Origin: Fremontodendron californicum
Lineage: Eukaryota; Streptophyta; Magnoliopsida; Malvales; Malvaceae
Assembly: GCA_030761205.1 (NCBI GenBank)
Contig: JAULJL010000025.1
Span: 2,056,001 to 2,120,000, forward strand
DNA length: 64,000 nt
Direction of reading: 5' to 3'
The translations under genes were made by a program, and so were the position numbers. The notes below the pieces were generated by a model. It was not told the origin of the DNA, did no database searches, and saw nothing but the letters and a program-made list of their open reading frames with translations. Positions 56,539 through 64,000 of the stretch are shown piece after piece (position 1 is the first letter of the stretch; each line of letters begins with the position of its first letter).

Positions 56539-58368
56539 CCATTTTTGGGTACCATACAAATCCTCACATTTGGCCAAACAATGACATTGAATTGAGGACA
56601 AAAGTGACATTTTAAATAAATAATAAGTTGTAAGATTTTTTTTTTTTACAAAAATGGTGGCGTGTGGTGTTTAGACTTGATTGAGAGATGCCTAATCATC
56701 ATTATTTTTTTTAATAAATAACAATTAAAACATCAAAATCAAATAAAATTAGGTAAAAGAGAAATTATCAATATATTGTTGATGAAATTTTTAAATTTTA
56801 CAAATAAGATTAAAAGAGTCACACATCTTTTAAGGTATAATAAAAAAAATGAGATATGTGATATTTTTTAATTCGTTTGTGAAATTAAAAAATTTTAACC
56901 GTAAAATCAAATTCCTATTTTTTTTTTAAAGAAGGGGAAGATGTTGATGAACATTTTTTCTATGCCAAAATCAACCATAGGGAGTCCAAAGACCAAAAAC
57001 AATTGTTCAAATTAGGAAATTTTGAGGGGAAAAAGAAGGAGAATTTGTGTTTTTTATGTACATGTACTTTTCACCAAGTGAGATGCATTCTTTAAATTTC
57101 TACCTTGGTTGCATAATGATTGCATATAAATATCTCATTATGTTTTGTATTTATAGAAATAAATCAACAAAATGAAGCAAATACATATAGTATATTTAAT
57201 AAACTATAAGTCTAATTATTATTTTACAGGAAAATTAAGATCTAATATTGACAATAGCTCCCTTACATACTTTAAGTACTTTTTTACTTTGTAAAGTGTA
57301 AGATTTAAAGTAAATAACTTGCTCATATCCCTTGAATCAAAACAAGATATAACTTATCACATAACTAGTATTGTACTTTAAAACTATTGTCAACAAGTAC
57401 CAACATTAAGAAAAAAAAAAAAAAGCTAGCGAAAAACATTTTTTAACGTTAATTAATATAATAAAATTTTTATTAACGAATATTTTTAAAATATTTTTTA
57501 AGATTAATTAATATACTATTTATACAAAATACAATAATTGATAACTTTATTCATATTTTTCAATACATTGAATAAATATATTACTATATGTGATAATCTT
57601 AAGAAATACCTTTAAAACACTTATAGCAAAATCCATATATTAATAATAATATTGTATTAAATAAAATAATTGATAATTTTATGAATTCAATAAATAAATA
57701 TATGTAGACACCAATTAAAAATTATTTAATTAGCATTTTTTTTACATCTAATACATTATTTTTATTGAATTCATGAAAAAAAAATTACAATATTATTAAG
57801 TTAATATCCTCCTAATTTTATAAATATCATCTTAGTCAATGTTATTAAGTTAATATTCTCCTAATTTTATTCATCATTTTAATATATTAATAAAAATATT
57901 ACTATATAGTAAAATCCAATAAAGAATTTACCCTCTCATTGATCTTGGAATGTAAAAAAAATTATTACTAATTCTTTTTTATTTTATTTATTTTAATGAT
58001 TAAACATGAGACTCTTGGAGTCAACTTAGGCAATAGGAAACCTTAATAGTTCGCCCCCAATTCATTCCTGTCGGTCCAAGCCCAAATTTTAAACACATAT
58101 GGGCACAACTTATAGCCCAATCTGGAGAGAGTTTGGATTGGCTCTAATACATTTTTGGTTACCGGCTTTTTCCTTAACCAAAACTCGTGAGGAAAACAGA
58201 AATAATAGTTTCTGTGAAGTTGCTTCCACTTAAAGCCACTTTCCTTCAATATGCTGTTGAATTAATACCATTAATAATGAACATACTTTCAAAAATTCGA
58301 TACATACGAAAAGGAAATAGAATACATCGACAACGACGCGCGCAGACATCCATCGAGTATCAAGATGT
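56061..58368. other. AT-rich intergenic region
   Basis: RING gene promoter at the left. Beyond it, low-complexity AT-rich DNA with an ATT microsatellite and a repeated phrase 'tgttattaagttaatatyctcctaattttat' (57790 and 57841). No gene or complete element recognised. Confidence 0.55.
56493..56538. repeat. ATT trinucleotide microsatellite
   Basis: About 15 consecutive TAT/ATT units. Confidence 0.97.
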
Positions 58369-61300
58369 CTAAGACGAGGAACCGGCACTTATCGCTTTGT
58401 TATTTTCATGGCGCAGACTGTTTTCTCTACTATAAGCAACTTTTGCTCCCTGAGAAAATTGAAAATGGAAGATAAATTCTGCGGTGAGTAATGACCCAAA
58501 ACTTTATACATATTCCTGGCTCCCTTGTCCATATTATATATGCCATTTGAAACAAAACTCAAAAGCAAGCTGAATTACAAGAATCTTTGGAATGACTGCG
58601 CGGCTCATGAATTTGTGTAAGGGAAAGTCATACTTACTTGAAAAATTTCTCCAAGTTTTCTCATTCCTTTTGCCCGTAAAACTAGAACATCCTTCGATAC
58701 ACTAGGGTCTTTAAGTACCTGGATAACAAACAGATTAAATAATTTCATCAAAATGCAACTTGTTTTTGGTAAAACAACTTGGTTCAACTGATCTTAATAT
58801 CTACCTATAAGTTATATGAGCCTATGTTACTCAAACTCGGGTGTAAATGTCAGACACAGTATGTCAAACACGGGTATGTTCAATTTTTCTAAGATTTTCA
58901 TATATTTGGAGAGTCTTTGAAGGATTATATCCCTATACCCATGTCTGGATATACGTTGGACACAGGTGTCAGACACGAGTACTTCAAGAAAAATGAAAAA
59001 TCAGAACAACACAGATATGATATACCTTTAAACCCTTTAGTGAATATAAAGTGAGTTCAAATATAATAGCATGTCAATATGCATTAAAGCTCAGTCAGTT
59101 GGCAACTATAGGAGAATATAACTTAGTAGCTATCTGAAATTGAATACAGAAAGACAAAATGCTCACCCTATTTTGAATTTAGTTTGGCTTCAAGACCAAA
59201 CTTACATGTACTTCTGGAAAAGACCATAAGAGCTGCAAAGCAACCAAAGAAAGGCATGCTTGGCAACTCCTCTAAAAAGTTATAGAAGTGGGCTTGGGCC
59301 ATTTTAAGTGCAGTGTGGAAGAAAGGAGTCAACAACTTCATTGAGGACATATTTCATGGCCACATATATTTCTACCTAAGTAATAAGAAACATTTCTCCT
59401 CTTACATTAATCCAATCATCATAGAATAGAAGGGAAAAGGAAAAAAAAAAGTTGTGAGTCCTTAAGTTATGAAAAGTCATTTAAAGCTGCACAAACAAAA
59501 TAAATTCAGTTTCCAGCTCCTTCTCTATCTTTTAATCACAAGTCTAAACAACATGTCAAAGTATACAGTTAGTGAAATCTACTTATACTTGCAGTCATGT
59601 TCATGCTAATAGGATCTTCAAGATGAAATTATTATCAAAGCCCTGCATGTGCGATTGGGGAAATCCATAAAATCCAATAAATTATTATCAAGGGTACTGG
59701 TTTTGAAATGAATCACACTGATAAAGTTGAGGAAGAAAATGTGTTAACTCACTGCTAAGCAGACATGAGATAAAGTTGACTCGATATCAACCACATTGAT
59801 CTGCCAAAGGGATTGAAGCATGGCATCCTTCTTATCTTCAAGGGTTTTCAGTATGTTCTCTTCTTTGTTTTCTCCTTGGTTCAGTTTCTTCAGCTCATCT
59901 TGTATTTGAATTAAACTAACAGCACCTACAAGAAGATGCACTTACTTGCTGGGTTCATTTGAATTTTGAAGTTCAATTAAAATGGAAAGGCCTTGAAGGC
60001 TATTAAACAAGATCTAGATCTTTAACTGCAGAATGTTGTACCTGAAGCTGCCATTACTTGTGATTTTATACGGTGCCCTTTATCTCGCACCCATTCTGCT
60101 AAAAATGGTACCTTCATATAACACCTGTCTTTTCCAAGTTCCCTTGCAGCTTTCCTCGTGTAAATGTATCCAATGGTATGTAGCATAGCCTCACCAAAAG
60201 CTGAAAGTGGTAGAAAATATAAATTAATGGCAAAAGTAATATTTAAGAAGCAAAACGAAGGTAGTAGTTATTTAGCACGTTTCTCAAGCAAATATGAGGG
60301 CAAATTTTGGTCTAAAGTGCTTAAATGCTGATACTTAAAAACAAAACCACTTTCATTCATATTTTTCTCAGGGCCCACAGGCAGTCGGCAGATATAGCTG
60401 TAAAAACTGTAAAATCAATATTTGAAGAACTAATTTTGTCCACCATAGACCCCTCACCAGTGACAATAGCTTAAATCAAATCTGATAAAATGCTGACTTC
60501 TTTTCTTCCATTCTTTTTTTGTCTCTTTAGTAAAAGAAATTCATTTTTAGGTTGTTAGTATAAGTCGGTGACTGCAATGGGTGATGCATTTTGGTAAAGA
60601 ATGATAAGCTGAAAATGTTTTAAAGAGCCACTAAATTCCTGAACAACTTGTAGTTTTGTATGGTAGTAAGATAAATAAGTTATAGAAGAATAATATCATA
60701 CACAACACATAAGATAAAATGCATGGGTTTTTAACCATCAGTCTTAAACTATTACTACTATTGACTGGGCTGGACCAAGCCATCAGAGGCCAACGTTAGA
60801 CTTACCTGGAACTCAACAAGACTAGTTTCCAATTTGAAAACTGACAGATCTCTTACTGAAAAATATTTGAGCAATATCAGCATCATATAAATTCACAAGG
60901 GCTAAGGTAGACGTCTATGACAGATACCTCTAAGATATAAAATAACTTTTTTTCCTATTTTTAGTTTAGGAGAACATAAGTAAAAGCTTACCAGCTTTTG
61001 AAAGTTGCCGTGCTTCTGAATTTGCCCATTTAATGAACTCATCAGTTTCACCTTCAACAAATGGCTGAAGGCGATTTTTCAGTATTGTGATGAGCTTTTC
61101 TTCCCTTTCTTTCTGAAATGCCTGCATATTAGAAAAGAAAAAGGAAAAAAAAAATTAAAGTGTAATTGAAAGCAAAACATTTAGGGGAGAAACTAAACCT
61201 TCAGAAAATTGTTTTACCTTCATCTTTTCCTGAATTTTCTGCATACGAGCTTCCTTATCTAGCGAATCATCTTCAATTTCAACAGCTGATAAAGAAGACA

Positions 61301-63461
61301 GTGCTAGTTGGCCAACATATTCTTCAAAGAATTCACTTCCAAAAAGCATCCCAAATACAGCTGAAGGATCCAACATGGAGTCCCTGTCAACAAAAAAAAA
61401 AAAATCAAAACAGTAATTGACCACTAAGAAGGCAATAAAGCTTGCTTGATAAACCTGATGAGCATAACTTCCTAGCAACTTTGTGTCTTAAGATAATTAA
61501 TGGATGAATTACCACGAGCATCTAATAATCTAGTTTCTTTTCTTTTTCTCCATTTATAGATTTGGTGTTGTTCAAGGTTTTATCTTTACCAGAGGTAAAA
61601 TTTTGGAGAAGGGGGGAGGGGGGGATATGGACACTCATCTTAGCTGAACCTTAACCTGGACTTAATGCTGGCTGCATTGTAAACCATTTTAATCTATGTC
61701 GAATAATATGCCTGATATGTCCTAGATAATGAAATCCATGATTTACATTATCAACTTTTTCAATTCTGCTACTTCTTTCAGAATCCATTGCATAAATTGT
61801 TTTGGTAATTTCTTAGGTCTACATTAAAAAATCAGACCATTTTTAATAATATTCCTCTCATTTTATTTCTAGCAGAGTCAGTGAGTCACTCTTATCTTCT
61901 ACTGGATATCTGGTCCTGCTTTCACGTTTCCTTGTGTTTTTGTTTATTCATTAAGACATCTCCATGTCTGCTATGCTTAATTTTGAAAAACATAGGAGAC
62001 CTAAAAAGATATAACTGCAACTTTTTTTCCCTTAAATGAAGGGCTCTGCTCAAGACCCAAAACTATGCACTTGAATTGGCAGCCTGAGACTTTCACTGCT
62101 GAATCAAATACTGATTCCATTCATTTTACATTCAAAATTTATTCTCCCATAAAAATAATTATAATTTAGTAGCTTATTTCTAATTTAGCATTTTGATTAA
62201 AACAAGCAATTAAATGTTATTCAGATTAACTTCACAGCTTTTTCATAATCTTGTTGGTGTTTCCATAAAATAAATTCATCATTTAAAAATCAGACATGCA
62301 AAAATGAGGCATTATTTAGGATTCAGTTGTCTGTGCAAACATGTCTTTTCGTACTTTTCAAAACCATGTGCTCCTAAAGCATCCTAAGCAATATAAAATA
62401 GATGCAAGGTAAATAACTATCTTTTATAAGAAGAGAACTATTAAACATCATGCTTATAGCATATAAACTTACGGTTGTACTCCTGCCTTCCCATGCTTGT
62501 CATATGCTTCACGCTTTCCAGGATCACTTAGAACCTGATAAGCCTCACCAAGTGCCTTCACATATATCAAACAGTGAAAATAGGAACCAAATAGATGATA
62601 AGAAATGCAGATGATGGAATATGTTTTCATTACTATGGCTTTCAATTAGAGAAGTTAAGATGACTTGAGAAACATGAAAGGACAAATTCAATGCAAATAC
62701 TGCTTTAAAGTAGTTAAAAGCCAGTGTTAGAGCTAAGGATTCAGTTCCTAACAGTGCCTGCTGGCTCTTCTTTTTTTAGGAGATTTTTCTATGAATCTAC
62801 AAAACTGTATTTTTAAAGAATTGATAAAACTAGCAGCAGACTGAAAAGGTGAAAGTTTTAAAAGTGATAAATCTGATAGCTTACCTGAAAATTTTCAGCA
62901 GCTTTTGGATCTCCATGATTTTTATCAGGGTGAACTAGCCTTGCCTGAAAAATACCATATAAAAGAATCATAAAATAATAATAAAAAACATCTTTCATTA
63001 CCCAAATCTCTTATTCCTGTTTCAACACACAACCATTATAAAATTTGTTCGAAGGAAAAAAATTTCATCCAAAAAGATTCAAACAAATAACTGAATAAGG
63101 CTAACCTTATTAAACATATATGCATTTTTTATGAATACAAATCCCAAAAGCGGAATAAGGTTCAATCATACTTCTTCAAGCCACTGCTGACAAATGTTCA
63201 TAAAACAAAACCAACAACAATAACAGAAAACTACTTTCTAAAGCTAAATGCAACCCTAATTCTTGTCAGACAGAGGGATGAAGTCTTTTCCCCCTTCAAG
63301 TAAAGCAGCAATCTCATATGTGCTTCTGAAATTATACAAATCTAAACATAATGGAGATAAAATCAGAAGCTTACCTTGAGGTAATAAGCCTTCTTGATTT
63401 CAGTTTCGGATGCATCAACATTGATACCCAATATATCATAATATGCAGTGTCTTTTACCAT
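58369..63461 (-). CDS. DnaJ (Hsp40) protein with DnaJ-X domain, dnaJ 10-like
   Basis: J-domain co-chaperone that stimulates Hsp70. Nine exons on the minus strand: 63375-63461, 62885-62944, 62473-62555, 61218-61383, 60992-61121, 60042-60200, 59753-59925, 58638-58718, 58369-58449. They sum to 1,020 bases and 339 residues without a frame break. The J domain (1-75) has YYDILGI, KKAYYLKARLVHPDKN with the essential HPD loop, and AYQVLSDPGKREAYDKHG. The X-domain region follows (FGSEFFEEYVGQLAL, AFQKEREEKL, GEAMLHTIGYIYTRKAAREL). The last exon gives RENSLRHENNK and a Ser-rich end. No signal peptide, Gly/Phe region or zinc finger, so it is a class C-type J protein. A 5' UTR intron is likely upstream of 63461. 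Intron 7 holds a family D repeat. Confidence 0.94.
58821..59012 (+). repeat. Family D repeat, copy 9, in a DnaJ intron
   Basis: From 'cctatgttactcaaactcgggtg' to 'gaaaaatcagaacaacacag', on the strand opposite to the gene. Confidence 0.85.
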
Positions 63462-64000
63462 TGGTCTTCTCTTGGCACTGCTTTTAGCATTAGAATTAGG
63501 CACCAAGAAAATAACAACAACAAAAACAAGATAAAATTATTGACAAATTTCTCAAAAACAGAAAAGCTTATAGTAAATGAATCTTTAAGCGATAGAAACT
63601 AAGAAAGAAGAATATTGTTTTGAAATATTGAGTTTTTGATAAAAAAAAACAACTATGACCCTATATGGCATAAGAATCAATTCAGATCTCTAAATTAACG
63701 TAACAACAAATGATGGGAGCTGTAGAATAAGCAAATTGCAGGGGAAAATAAGCATTATAAAATCATATTTATCAAGAAAATAAAATAAAAAGAAGAATCT
63801 TGAACTTACATGTTATGGAAGGTGAGATTAACTGGTTAAAAAATAATTGAAGATTTGTTAAGAAGTGGAAGATCGATAAAAACCAGGAAATCAGTCACCT
63901 ACAAAAAAAAAAAATAGCCAAAGGGAGAGCTTATTTTTTGAGTTTTTGAGAATCTCAGTCTTAAAATGACAGATATACAAAGATGATTACGTGGCGGTGG
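63462..64000 (-). other. 5' UTR and promoter side of the DnaJ gene
   Basis: The minus strand shows a UTR exon ending 'cttccataacat' before donor 'gtaagttcaag' (about 63809) and an acceptor-like 'gctaaaag' near 63485. The rest is AT-rich and reaches the window end. No other gene. Confidence 0.5.

Noticed and set aside
1..64000. tRNA, rRNA or CRISPR-like arrays
   Set aside because: None found; the repeats present are dispersed MITEs, microsatellites and the LTR tandem repeat.

Overview
This is plant nuclear DNA from a eudicot, probably a rosid; I do not commit to a species. The signs are AT-rich introns with GT..AG borders, plant-only gene families (KIN-7 kinesin with a C-terminal RING, B-box factor, YSK-type dehydrin), an Athila-type LTR retrotransposon with a tRNA-Asp primer site, and many small MITEs. 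As I recall the Arabidopsis map, KIN-7, BBX, COPA, dehydrin, RING and DnaJ homologues also lie close together on chromosomes 2 and 4, which supports the gene names.

Layout. 1-7036: most of a non-autonomous Athila-like LTR retrotransposon (end of the 5' LTR, PBS, gag remnant, two accessory ORFs, PPT, full 3' LTR). 7531-17748 (+): the 3' part of a KIN-7 kinesin gene; the retroelement appears to sit in one of its introns in the same orientation, and the 5' exons are off the left edge. 19734-20840 (-): BBX20-like double B-box factor. 23370-28635 and 31377-35613 (+): two complete alpha-COP genes in a tandem duplication. 37920-38456 (+): small acidic protein of unknown function. 38457-43953: repeat-rich spacer with a hAT-like MITE, an RNase H relic and a 1.9 kb foldback element. 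43954-49180 (+): MCM4 in 18 exons. 50248-51104 (-): dehydrin with ABREs upstream. 52750-55088 (-): RING-H2 protein. 58369-63461 (-): DnaJ-X protein in nine exons.

The most unusual object is the retrotransposon. It has lost capsid and all of pol. Between two copies of a ~140 bp internal repeat it carries two intact intronless ORFs: a basic zinc-finger protein resembling the cysteine-rich nucleic-acid-binding protein of carlaviruses, and a full-length LONELY GUY (LOG) cytokinin-activating enzyme. Each accessory ORF lies just behind a pyrimidine tract ending in CAG, as if expressed from spliced subgenomic RNAs. A retroelement carrying both a virus-like RNA-binding/suppressor-like protein and a cytokinin-activating enzyme is, to my knowledge, not a described arrangement.

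The host genes are housekeeping or stress genes (vesicle coat, replication licensing, chaperone, light/brassinosteroid signalling, dehydration) and form no pathway; their proximity reflects conserved gene order. A ~190 bp MITE-like family with termini CTATGTTRCTC occurs at least eleven times, and six copies lie inside introns of five genes.
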